Of a DNA stretch of 52,453 nucleotides, positions 6,589-14,782 are shown in pieces. Position numbers and translations under genes: made by a program. Origin of the DNA: Lachnospiraceae bacterium (lineage in GTDB: Bacteria; Bacillota; Clostridia; Lachnospirales; Lachnospiraceae); the NCBI GenBank assembly GCA_022793375.1, contig JAAWCS010000053.1, positions 1 through 52,453 of the forward strand, given 5' to 3'. The notes under the pieces are model-generated. The model was given only the letters and a program-made list of their open reading frames with translations. It was not told where the DNA came from and searched no databases. Within the stretch, counting starts at the first letter, position 1. Each line of letters opens with the position of its first letter.

Positions 6589-9500
6589 TCACAGTATCTT
6601 TTGAAAATACTGGTCAATCATCTTTTCCGCCGTGCCATAGTCGCGCATCTCTTTTTTCAAAGCAGACTCTTCCATGGTATCCATGGCAAACAAAATCTGG
6701 TTCAGACGGCCGAAACGATCCCGTCCCCGCAGGTTTTCGTCCGGCAGGACTTGGCCCTGATCCGCCTTGACCAGGCCTTCCGGCTGTTCCTTGTATATTT
6801 CGTATTCGATTCGTTCCCCGTAAAAGATCGTAAAACATTTGCTGAAATAGCCGGCGTACATATGCGGCAGAATCTCGGTCTGATACTCCTCGCAGTCCGG
6901 CAGAATCCGGTAACGGATCCGCATTCGTTCTCTGGCATTCCCGCGCCAGGAAATCACCGCTTTGCCCCGCAGGCAAGCCGGATAGCCGCTTTCCGCCGCA
7001 AAGACCCGGAAAAAGTCGAACGCCCAGCCCTTTTCACAGCATTCCCGCACAATCTCCAGCGCAAGCTCCGTCTGTTCCCGGCTGCGCTCCGGCAGCAGGG
7101 AAACGTAGCGGCAGAAGGCGATCCGGCAGAGAAACGGCAGCCATCCGTTTGCCAGCAGCAGCCGCTCGGCATAGGCGAACACCCGCTGCTCCGCCGCCAC
7201 GTCCGCCGTGAAAAAGTCGTAGCACTTCTGCGTCAGATACGCCCGCAAAAGCGTATCGTCCATATTGCCGCCCTCTTCATAGGCCGCAAACACCTCGTCG
7301 ATCCCCTCACGCCAGCCGGAAAAAAGCATCTGTCCCAGCAGCCGTTCCGGCAGATCGTAGAGCTCGGCATGATACTGTCTGGCTTTTAAAAGCAGTTTCA
7401 GCATCTGTTCGCTGCTTCCATTATAAAAATGGCACAAATATTCGAGAATCACATCGTCGCTGCGCCGCTTTTCCATGCAGGCGTAACATGCCTGCAAAAG
7501 CAGTGTGTTGCGCCCAAACAACTGCTCTACGCAAACCCGTGAGCACAGTTTCAAAAGGCTGGAGGGCTTTAGTTCCTCATATCCGTAGCGCTCAATCAGC
7601 GAAAAGGCCCGGTCGCAGAAATCTTCTTCGATCAGCGCTTCGGTCATCGCCAGCACATCCTCCCGGGATGCGTATTTATCGTTGAGCCGCAGCAGGCGGG
7701 CTCCCCGGCCGCTCCACTCCGACATCTCGCCTTCCGCGGCAATCTCCCGCTTGTCCCCCGCAAATGTCCCGGCCACGAGCCGCGCGGTCAGCTGGCGGCT
7801 GAACAGTTCCCGCAAAGAGGACTGCCCCAGCACCCGCTCATAAAGTTCCAGCGCCTCCTCGTCCCCGCGGTCCTCGTCCATGGCCCGGCGGCAGCGATGG
7901 ATCAGCAGACAGGCATCGTCCGGACACAGTTCGCAGCATCGCTCCTCCAGCTCCCGGCTCTCAAGCAGCCGGCGGCTGGAATACACGCCGCCCGCATAGC
8001 GGTTGCCATACGCGTCCTGGAACAGGATGCGGCAGCGGTCCGAATACAGGCTCAAAATGGCCTTCCCTTCTTTTAAAACCGCCGTTTCTTCTTGATTCCA
8101 CTCCTCATACGAAAGGATGATCTGTTCCCAGGCCGGATTTTCACAGCTGATCTGCGTACAGTACAACAGCCGCGCAACCGCCGTCGCCAATTTCTCGTCC
8201 AGCATCCCGGGCGGCATTGTCTTATCATAAATCCGCGCCAGCTGGAGACTCATATGGCCCGCGAAAGCCTGCTCCCTGGCAAAATCCTCCATCTGCCTGG
8301 CAAAGCTTTCGTATACCGGGGCGCCCGGCTCAAAATGGGCCAGCACATTGTCATAGAGCACCGCCCGGCTGCGGTCATCGAGCGTATTCGTATACGAAAA
8401 ATACAAATAAATTTCCTGCGGCAGTTCCCCCTGCCTGTCCTCCGGCAGGGAATACAGATAATACTCATACAGACGGGTCAGGCGCACATCCAGGCCGACT
8501 CCCATCTCATACCAGAAAAAGTACTCCGGACCTTTTTGGTTGCCCTGGATCAGCACGCGGCAGATCGCGGCTACCAGCTCCGTGTCCTCATAGCGCTCCG
8601 CCAGCATCGTCAAAAGCCGGTAATAAGAAGGCCGAAAGCCTTTTTCTTCCTCCGACAAAAGAGCGATCCGCACCGCCAGTTCCCGGCCAATCATCCCCTT
8701 CCTGGCCCCGAACAAAAGCGCCTGCAGCTCAAAGACCCCAATCCGGCTCACAAGCAGCGGCTGAGCGGCAAACAACCGGCACGCCGCCAGGTACAAAAAC
8801 GGACTGCGGCAGCCCCGCTCAAAGAGCGCTTTCATCTCCTCCAGCGTTGCCAGCGGATTCTCCTGCTTGGATTCATCCGATAAAAGCAGCAGGAAGTAGA
8901 TCGTCTGGCTGGGATATTCCCCTTCATAATAAAACCGGAGAATCCGCACCAGCTGCTCCTTTTCCTCCTCCGATTCCGAATACAGACTGCGCAGATAATA
9001 ATAATAGCAGTATGCGTCAATCTCCTCGCGCCGCCTGGCCAGAACACGTTCCTTGATATCCGCCAAAAGCAGGCCGGCCTTCTCCCGCTGACCCGCCATC
9101 AGATATACTTCGATATGAAACAGCTGCAGGATGTCCGGCGCGTCAAACGAATCCCTGAGCCGCGCAAGCTCTGTCAGCATGCTGTTGACCAGCAGATTGC
9201 TGCGAAAATCTTTGACCCGCATCTCCAGATAATATCGGAAAAAACGCTGATACGCGTCCCGGTACTCGCGGCGGCGACGGCGCTCGGCGGCTCCTTCGGT
9301 CTGTGTCACCACAATCTCAACCGCAAAACGCTGATAGGCGGTTGCAATGGTAATCCGCCCGTAATTTGTCCCGCCGTGCAGCATTGAAGGGTGCAGCGTA
9401 TAACGCAGCTGGCAGACCTGGTCCTCAAAGGAGTCCTCTGTCACCAGCCGGCTTTCCAGCTCAATAAAAGAAGCGTCCGTCTCCACGCGGACATTCACCG

Positions 9501-10164
9501 CTCCCCAGGTATTCTTCTCCATGCGGATGCTGTCATACAAATCCTCCTGCGGATCGCAGACATACCGTTTTTTCTCATCCACCGCCAGACGAATCTGCTC
9601 TTTGGCGCCGCACCCGGTCAAAAACTCTTCCAGCGCCCCCCGCCGATCCCCCCGGCCGTACAGACCGTGATACAGCGCCGCAAACGCCGGCTGCTGCATA
9701 AACGGAAGCGTCAGAAAACTGCTGTTCTCAAAGATAGCCAACGCCACGTCAAACTCCTGGCGCGCCAGATCCGCAAAGGCTTCGATCGTGCGGATCCGCT
9801 CATAGGCCGTCTTGCCCACCGGCACGGTCATCTCAAACCGGTAGGGAATCTCCCGCTCGCCGGCGTTCGTCACCAGGTAAAAACGGCCTTCGATCCAGTC
9901 GCCGGGACGCAGACCGCCCGTCTCCACCTCGTAGGGAACCGTCACGGACGGAGCCGCAAACTGTTCCGTAAAAAGATGGACGCGGCGGTGCGAAGAATAC
10001 AAAAGCCCTTTCATGGGCTCCCGTTTCTCCTCCTGCAGTAAAAACTCCCCTTTATAATTCTGTCCCACTGCCAGGCTGATACAGATTTCTTCCTGGCTTG
10101 CCAAAAGCCTGAGCGGATGATCCGCCTGTTTTCCCTGGGCCAGCAGCGTGATCTGTTCCTTCAA
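6589..10164 (-). CDS. Very large DUF5717-type protein
   Basis: About 1,191 residues, with no signal peptide and no membrane segment. The first ~310 residues are beta-rich, including SVTVPYEVETGGLRPGDWIEG and two Ig-like stretches. The remainder is a long array of helical hairpins, TPR-like in rhythm (LFHIEVYLMAGQREKAGLLL; ELYERVLGQSSLRELFSRQL). The final ~100 residues become beta-rich again (MRIRYRILPDCEEYQTEI). I chose TTG at 10162-10164, because AGGGGA lies seven bases upstream and the protein then begins MKEQITLLAQG. A GTG start at 10179 adds five residues but has no site. It is the first gene of the cluster, behind the 53-bp direct repeats. Function unknown. Confidence 0.85.
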   Translation of the reverse strand: MKEQITLLAQGKQADHPLRLLASQEEICISLAVGQNYKGEFLLQEEKREPMKGLLYSSHRRVHLFTEQFAAPSVTVPYEVETGGLRPGDWIEGRFYLVTNAGEREIPYRFEMTVPVGKTAYERIRTIEAFADLARQEFDVALAIFENSSFLTLPFMQQPAFAALYHGLYGRGDRRGALEEFLTGCGAKEQIRLAVDEKKRYVCDPQEDLYDSIRMEKNTWGAVNVRVETDASFIELESRLVTEDSFEDQVCQLRYTLHPSMLHGGTNYGRITIATAYQRFAVEIVVTQTEGAAERRRRREYRDAYQRFFRYYLEMRVKDFRSNLLVNSMLTELARLRDSFDAPDILQLFHIEVYLMAGQREKAGLLLADIKERVLARRREEIDAYCYYYYLRSLYSESEEEKEQLVRILRFYYEGEYPSQTIYFLLLLSDESKQENPLATLEEMKALFERGCRSPFLYLAACRLFAAQPLLVSRIGVFELQALLFGARKGMIGRELAVRIALLSEEEKGFRPSYYRLLTMLAERYEDTELVAAICRVLIQGNQKGPEYFFWYEMGVGLDVRLTRLYEYYLYSLPEDRQGELPQEIYLYFSYTNTLDDRSRAVLYDNVLAHFEPGAPVYESFARQMEDFAREQAFAGHMSLQLARIYDKTMPPGMLDEKLATAVARLLYCTQISCENPAWEQIILSYEEWNQEETAVLKEGKAILSLYSDRCRILFQDAYGNRYAGGVYSSRRLLESRELEERCCELCPDDACLLIHRCRRAMDEDRGDEEALELYERVLGQSSLRELFSRQLTARLVAGTFAGDKREIAAEGEMSEWSGRGARLLRLNDKYASREDVLAMTEALIEEDFCDRAFSLIERYGYEELKPSSLLKLCSRVCVEQLFGRNTLLLQACYACMEKRRSDDVILEYLCHFYNGSSEQMLKLLLKARQYHAELYDLPERLLGQMLFSGWREGIDEVFAAYEEGGNMDDTLLRAYLTQKCYDFFTADVAAEQRVFAYAERLLLANGWLPFLCRIAFCRYVSLLPERSREQTELALEIVRECCEKGWAFDFFRVFAAESGYPACLRGKAVISWRGNARERMRIRYRILPDCEEYQTEILPHMYAGYFSKCFTIFYGERIEYEIYKEQPEGLVKADQGQVLPDENLRGRDRFGRLNQILFAMDTMEESALKKEMRDYGTAEKMIDQYFQKIL

Positions 10165-10211
10165 ATACGTTCCCCTCACTTGTCGCTATGTTGATGCAGT
10201 AACATACGGTT

Positions 10212-10346
10212 CTCGTCAAATGCCGGTTCGTGCAAGCACGACCGTCACTTTCCTCGTTATTGTACCATCTCGACTATCGTCTCGATGGCGGCACTCGTCA
10301 AATGCCGGTTCGTGCAAGCACGACCGTCACTTTCCTCGTTATTGTA
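10212..10346. repeat. Perfect 53-bp direct repeat, two copies
   Basis: 10212-10264 and 10294-10346 are identical over 53 bases, with a period of 82. Each contains the inverted repeat CGTGC-AA-GCACG. On the minus strand each copy begins with TACAAT, a good -10 element, and ends with TTGACG, a good -35 element. The 29-base spacer is a quasi-palindrome (CCATC...GATGG). The repeats fill most of the gap between rarA and the DUF5717 gene. Confidence 0.9.
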
Positions 10347-10387
10347 TCACATTCGACAAAATCCTGCATTATAAATTTGCGACGATT

Positions 10388-11710
10388 TTATTTTTCCCCG
10401 CGCAGCGTTTTCAGCCATTCTCCGATCTGCTTTTCCGCACCCATCTCGGTTGGTTCATAAAAACGGCTCCCCACAAGCTCGTCCGGCAGATATTGCTGCT
10501 TTACATAATGATGCGGGAAATTATGGGCGTACAGATAGCCTGTCCCATGCCCCAGCCCGGCCGCTCCTTTGTAATGGGCGTCTTTCAGATGCGGCGGAAT
10601 CGTGCGGACGCGGGTATTCTTCACAGCTTCCATGGCCGCGGACACAGCGCTGCAGGCCGCATTGCTCTTGGGAGCGCTCGCCACATATGTTACGGCCTGC
10701 GATAAAATAATCTGTGCTTCCGGCATCCCGATCCGCTCCACGGCCTGCGAGGCGGCCACCGCCACCACAAGCGCCTGCGGATCGGCATTTCCCACGTCCT
10801 CGGACGCGCAGATCATAATGCGGCGGGCGATAAATTTAATATCTTCGCCGGCATTCAGCATCCGTGCCAGATAATAGACCGCCGCGTCCGGATCCGATCC
10901 CCGCATGCTTTTGATAAAGGCGGAAACCGTATCGTAATGATTATCCCCCTCCTTGTCATAGCGCACCGCCCGGCGCTGGATGCATTCCTCCGCCACCGGC
11001 AGCGTTACATGAATGAATCCGTCCTCGCTTCTCTCGGTCGTCAAAACCGCCAGCTCAACGGCGTTTAAGGCTGCCCGCGCATCCCCGTCCGCCATGTCCG
11101 CCAGAAAGCGGCGGGCCTCCTTGGAAAGCTTTGCCCGAAAACTTCCCATCCCTTTGACATCGTCCGTCACCGCCCGCTCCAGCAGTTCTTCTATGTCCGC
11201 CTGTTCCAGCGGCTTTAACTCAAAGATCACCGAACGCGACAGCAGCGCGCCGTTGACCTCAAAGTAGGGATTCTCGGTGGTCGCGCCGATCAGGATCACC
11301 GTCCCGTCCTCCACAAAAGGCAGCAGGTAATCCTGCTGCGCCTTGTTAAAACGATGGATTTCATCTACAAACAAAATCGTTCTCTGCCCGTACATGCCCT
11401 GCAGTTCCTTGGCATGCGCCACAATCCCTTCCATGTCTTTTTTGCCCGACACCGTGGCATTGATCTGCGTAAATTCACCTTTGGTCGTATTGGCAATCAC
11501 ACGGGCCAGCGTGGTCTTGCCGGTCCCCGGCGGCCCGTAGAGGATCAGGGAACTGAGTTTGTCCGCCCGGATCGCACGGTAGAGCATCTTGTCCCGGCCG
11601 ATGATGTGCCGCTGCCCCACCACCTCTTCCAGCGTCGCCGGACGCAGCCTGGCCGCCAGGGGCGCCTCCTTTTCCCGATTTGTCTCCCGCATATAATCAA
11701 ATAAATCCAT
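10388..11710 (-). CDS. rarA: Replication-associated recombination protein A (MgsA/RarA AAA+ ATPase)
   Basis: A 440-residue clamp-loader-like AAA+ ATPase that acts at stalled forks and single-strand gaps. It shows RPATLEEVVGQRHIIG, Walker A GPPGTGKTT, Walker B LFVDEIHRFNKAQQD, sensor 1 IGATTENPYFEV and sensor-2-region SDGDAR-type sequence (MADGDARAALN). The conserved C-terminal tetramerisation domain includes SAFIKSMRGSDPDAAVYYLARM and YKGAAGLGHGTGYLYAHNFPHHYV. The start ATG at 11708-11710 follows GGGGGA; a longer frame to 11812 lies inside the LCP gene. The gap to the LCP gene is 16 bases, so the two form an operon. Confidence 0.95.
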   Translation of the reverse strand: MDLFDYMRETNREKEAPLAARLRPATLEEVVGQRHIIGRDKMLYRAIRADKLSSLILYGPPGTGKTTLARVIANTTKGEFTQINATVSGKKDMEGIVAHAKELQGMYGQRTILFVDEIHRFNKAQQDYLLPFVEDGTVILIGATTENPYFEVNGALLSRSVIFELKPLEQADIEELLERAVTDDVKGMGSFRAKLSKEARRFLADMADGDARAALNAVELAVLTTERSEDGFIHVTLPVAEECIQRRAVRYDKEGDNHYDTVSAFIKSMRGSDPDAAVYYLARMLNAGEDIKFIARRIMICASEDVGNADPQALVVAVAASQAVERIGMPEAQIILSQAVTYVASAPKSNAACSAVSAAMEAVKNTRVRTIPPHLKDAHYKGAAGLGHGTGYLYAHNFPHHYVKQQYLPDELVGSRFYEPTEMGAEKQIGEWLKTLRGEK

Positions 11711-11726
11711 CGCAAGTCCCCCGTAC

Positions 11727-13511
11727 TTATTTCCCGTAAATATTTTCGCGGATATACGCCTTATTGGCCTCAAAATCCACTTCCAGCACCGCCATACCGC
11801 GGATTTTCGCATTTTGATAGCTGCCCTGGATTGGGATGCTGCTCTGTACCATGTCGTAACCCAGCAGGTTAAAAAGCAATAGGCTCAGCTGCCGGCACTC
11901 GCTCTCCGTCAGATTGGTCGTCAGGTTCGGCAGCAGACCGCCCAGCAGGCCCTTAGGATTGGTCAGCAGTGCCTTCGGCGCTTTGCGCATCACGGCCGAC
12001 AGCACCTCCCGCTGCCGCTCGGTGCGCCCGAAATCCGTCCCGATATAACGGATCCGGCAGTAGGCCAGCGCCTGGGGACCGTTTAGATGCAGGGTGCCGA
12101 CCGCCATGTTGTCCAGATAGTCCGTCCCCTCCGGCCTTCCTTCCAGGTTGTTATATTCGGTCAGATAGCCGTTTACGTACTGCACTTCCTCGTTGGTTAA
12201 ATCCAGGTCCACGCCGCCGACCGCGTCCACGACTCCCGCAAAAGCCTGGAAATTTACCAGCACATAGCGGTTTACCTCCAGGTCGAAGTTCTGCTTCAGC
12301 GTTTCCAAGAGCAGTTCCGGCCCGCCGAACGAATAGGCCGCATTCAGACGGTTGCCCTCGCGGCCCGGGATTTCCACGTATATGTCCCGCAAAAGCGACA
12401 TCATGTGGATCGTTTTGGTCCGCTCGCTGATTGACAAAAGAATCATGGCGTCTGAGCGACCGTCCTCCCCTTGTGAGCGGGAATCGTTGCCGATCAAAAG
12501 GATGTTGGTCACGCCGTCCTCTTTCAGCGGCAGCGACGCCAGCGAGGAAACCTCTTCATACCGCATCATCCCGTACACACGGCCCACCGCATAATACCAC
12601 AGGCCGCCGACCAGTACGCACAGAATCAGCAAAAGCACCAGCAGGCGTTTTAAAAAGGACTTCTTTTTGCGTCTTTTCCTGGGAACGCGCGGGCGGCACT
12701 CTTCCTCGTAATCGTCGTCCCGTTCTTCTTCATAGCCGCATTCGTAATCGCAGTCGTCGTCGTAATCGTCCTCGTAATCCTCCTTGTAACCGCCCCTTTG
12801 ACGCTCGTCGTAATCCGGCTCGTATAAATCCGGCCGGTGCCTTTTCGGAGTCTGGGCAGATTTTGCGGACGGGCGCGCAGACTGCGGATAGGGCGTCCGT
12901 GAATGGGCTGTCTCCTCTGACGGGCGCGCGGATTGCCGGCGGGGCGAGTCCGCCGGCGGACGCGGTGTCCGTGAACGGGTTACTTCCTCTGAGGAGCGCC
13001 CGGTCCGCGGGCGGGACAGCTCCGCGGATCGACGCGGCATCTGTGAACGGGCTATTTCCTCTGAGGAGCGACCGGGCTGCGGGCGGGACACATCCGCTGA
13101 GCGACGCGATGTCTGTGAACGGGCTATTTCTTCTGAAGAGCGCCCGGACTGCGCGCGGGATGAGTCCGCGGATCGACGCGGCGTCTGTGAATGGACTATT
13201 TCCTCTGAGAAGCGACCGGGCTGCGGGCGGGATGAGTCCGCCGGCGGACGCGATGTCCGTGAATAGGCTATCTCCTCTGACGGATACCCGGCCCCTGCCG
13301 GCAGGCGGCTTCCCTCCCGCTCTCTCTGCCGTGTCTCCGGCAGCATATCCGTTTTGATATCAAATCCGTCCTGGCCGCCTCTGGCCGTTTCTTCCGGCCA
13401 GCCGGAAAGCCTCTGCTTTCCACGCATCTCATACGTTTCCTGTTCCAGAAAGGCCTCCAACCCCTGCTCAATCTGTTCGATCTCCCGATCCGGCTTTTCG
13501 TTCATATACAT
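11727..13511 (-). CDS. LytR-CpsA-Psr (LCP) family cell-wall ligase with a repetitive N-terminal tail
   Basis: 594 residues. The cytoplasmic tail (1-285) is unusual. Residues ~78-210 are five and a half copies of a 24-residue unit starting SEEIARSQ and ending PQPGRS. An Asp/Glu/Tyr-rich block (~228-272) and a basic RKRRKKK precede one membrane helix (~288-308). Outside is the LCP domain, with TNILLIGNDSR, SDAMILLSI, LLRDIYVEIPG, NAAYSFGG and AYCRIRYIGTDFGRTERQ; the conserved Asp and Arg residues are present. The family attaches undecaprenyl-linked polymers to peptidoglycan. The catalytic part is normal in length and the tail is about 200 residues longer than usual. It has its own promoter and is co-transcribed with rarA. 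Confidence 0.92.
   Translation of the reverse strand: MYMNEKPDREIEQIEQGLEAFLEQETYEMRGKQRLSGWPEETARGGQDGFDIKTDMLPETRQREREGSRLPAGAGYPSEEIAYSRTSRPPADSSRPQPGRFSEEIVHSQTPRRSADSSRAQSGRSSEEIARSQTSRRSADVSRPQPGRSSEEIARSQMPRRSAELSRPRTGRSSEEVTRSRTPRPPADSPRRQSARPSEETAHSRTPYPQSARPSAKSAQTPKRHRPDLYEPDYDERQRGGYKEDYEDDYDDDCDYECGYEEERDDDYEEECRPRVPRKRRKKKSFLKRLLVLLLILCVLVGGLWYYAVGRVYGMMRYEEVSSLASLPLKEDGVTNILLIGNDSRSQGEDGRSDAMILLSISERTKTIHMMSLLRDIYVEIPGREGNRLNAAYSFGGPELLLETLKQNFDLEVNRYVLVNFQAFAGVVDAVGGVDLDLTNEEVQYVNGYLTEYNNLEGRPEGTDYLDNMAVGTLHLNGPQALAYCRIRYIGTDFGRTERQREVLSAVMRKAPKALLTNPKGLLGGLLPNLTTNLTESECRQLSLLLFNLLGYDMVQSSIPIQGSYQNAKIRGMAVLEVDFEANKAYIRENIYGK
12870..13280 (-). repeat. 72-bp tandem repeats inside the LCP gene
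   Basis: Five full units and one partial unit of 24 codons each encode Ser/Arg/Pro-rich sequence that begins SEE(I/V/T). Copies are similar but not identical, so the array is not a fresh expansion. The copies keep frame, which suggests selection for the protein repeat. Confidence 0.85.
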
Positions 13512-13558
13512 TCTTCCCTTCTATCTATAAAAAACAGGCATCTTTCGTAATGCCTATC

Positions 13559-13588
13559 ATAATATCACAGATAGAAAGCTCTTGTAAA
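13559..13588 (-). promoter_or_regulatory. Promoter of the LCP-rarA operon
   Basis: Minus-strand TTTACA (13583-13588), an 18-base spacer and TATTAT (13559-13564), about 50 bases before the LCP start. Confidence 0.55.
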
Positions 13589-13608
13589 CAAAATTAAAAA
13601 AAGCGTAA

Positions 13609-13628
13609 AAGAAAACGCAGGTTTTCTT
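13609..13628 (-). terminator. Terminator after the polysaccharide deacetylase gene
   Basis: Minus-strand stem AAGAAAAC / GTTTTCTT with the loop CTGC, followed by TTACGC and a run of seven T. It lies about 50 bases past the deacetylase stop. Confidence 0.6.
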
Positions 13629-13676
13629 CAGATGTTGAAAGAAAGCCCCTCCTTTTGCGGGAAAGTCCGGTCCCTT

Positions 13677-14354
13677 TCAGTCCAAAAGAAGTTCATCTAC
13701 CCGCACGAATTCGTAGCCTTTCTCCTGCAAAAGGTCAATGATCTGAAATGCCGCTTCCACAGAAGTCTTGTACACGTCATGAAGCAGTATAATATCGCCG
13801 TCCTTGGCCTTGTTTACGACCGCCTTTACTACGGCATCGGTATTCTGTACCTTCCAGTCCAGAGGATCCACGCTCCACAGCACGACCCGCATATCCGTCA
13901 GGCAGTCCAGCGCTTCCGGCCAGGAACCAAACGGCGGCCGCACATAGGCGATCTTCTGGCCGCACATTTCCTCCAGCAGGCTGTTTGTTTTTCCGATTTC
14001 TTCACAGGCCTTTTCATCGGAAATCTTTGTCAGCTGAACATGGCTGTAGGTATGGTTTCCGATCAGATGCCCGTCCCTTGCCATCTGCTCTATGACCGCC
14101 TCCTGCCCCTTGGCATTGACGCCGATCAGAAAAAAAGTCGCCTGGACTCCGCGTTCTTTCAGACCGTCCAGCAGCAGCTGCGTGTAGGCCGGATGCGGTC
14201 CGTCGTCAAAGGTCAGCGCCACGACGGGCGCCGAACCGTCCATCCGTCCCGGTGCGTCTGCCGGGAAAGCTGCCTGCCTGCTCTTTTGCCACAGCAGCCC
14301 CATGAGCACAAACAGGCCGATCCCGAACAACAACGAAAAAAACTTCCTGTGCAT
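13677..14354 (-). CDS. Polysaccharide deacetylase (NodB-like), membrane-anchored
   Basis: A 225-residue carbohydrate esterase 4 family enzyme that removes acetyl groups from amino-sugar polymers such as peptidoglycan or chitin oligomers. An N-terminal signal-anchor (FFSLLFGIGLFVLMGLLW) directs it outside the cell. Motif 1 is TFDDGP, with the catalytic Asp and metal-binding Asp. Motif 2 is NHTYSH with both metal His. Motif 3 is RPPFGS, and motif 5 is LLHD. The sequence resembles the PdaB/YlxY-type sporulation deacetylases, but the exact substrate is not determinable. It lies upstream of the LCP-rarA operon, separated by a terminator and a promoter. Confidence 0.92.
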   Translation of the reverse strand: MHRKFFSLLFGIGLFVLMGLLWQKSRQAAFPADAPGRMDGSAPVVALTFDDGPHPAYTQLLLDGLKERGVQATFFLIGVNAKGQEAVIEQMARDGHLIGNHTYSHVQLTKISDEKACEEIGKTNSLLEEMCGQKIAYVRPPFGSWPEALDCLTDMRVVLWSVDPLDWKVQNTDAVVKAVVNKAKDGDIILLHDVYKTSVEAAFQIIDLLQEKGYEFVRVDELLLD

Positions 14355-14449
14355 TTTGTCCCGTCCGTATATTCCTTTATCCCTATAGTCTATGGGATAC
14401 GGTGCTTATTCATGCCAGACGCGTCGCACTGCCCTTTATAATTCCCTGT

Positions 14450-14782
14450 TCATCCGCCGTTTCCGGGTGTCCCGGCCAGCGCTTTTTCTTCGTACTTCCC
14501 TGTTTTTTCATCGATTGTCAGCACGCCGCCCTCCGGCCGGTAGACGATCTTTACGTAGGCCGAGACCTTTTCACAGCCGTTTTCCACCGCCACTAGCTGA
14601 CAATTTTTTACAATTTCCATCAACTGGTCGTAATCGTCTCCCTCGATCGTTGTCTCAAAGGGTCCCACCTCATACGACAGTCCGGTGCCGCGGATATAGG
14701 CGATCACCGCGTCCACGATTTTCAGCATCTGCTCCTGGTCCTGTACGGCCGGCAGCACTTGAATTGCCACGCTTGCTTTCAT
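14450..14782 (-). CDS. Thiamin-binding protein (YkoF/MTH1187 type), possible separate product from an internal start
   Basis: The ATG at 14780-14782 follows AAAGGAG at an ideal distance and gives a 110-residue protein, MKASVAIQVLPAVQ..., the normal length for this family, which binds hydroxymethylpyrimidine or thiamin. In the longer frame it is the C-terminal domain of the HAD protein. I think the ancestral state was two genes, with the repeat insertion removing or bypassing the HAD stop codon. Which form is made cannot be told from sequence. Confidence 0.6.
   Translation of the reverse strand: MKASVAIQVLPAVQDQEQMLKIVDAVIAYIRGTGLSYEVGPFETTIEGDDYDQLMEIVKNCQLVAVENGCEKVSAYVKIVYRPEGGVLTIDEKTGKYEEKALAGTPGNGG

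Noticed and set aside
10212..10346. Direct repeats as a minimal CRISPR array
   Set aside because: Only two copies, the 53-bp repeat is too long, the spacer is itself palindromic and no cas genes are near.
12431..13357. 308-codon plus-strand frame opposite the LCP gene
   Set aside because: It is antisense to the repetitive tail, Arg/Pro/Gly-rich without domains, and has no ribosome-binding site. It is a shadow of the repeats.
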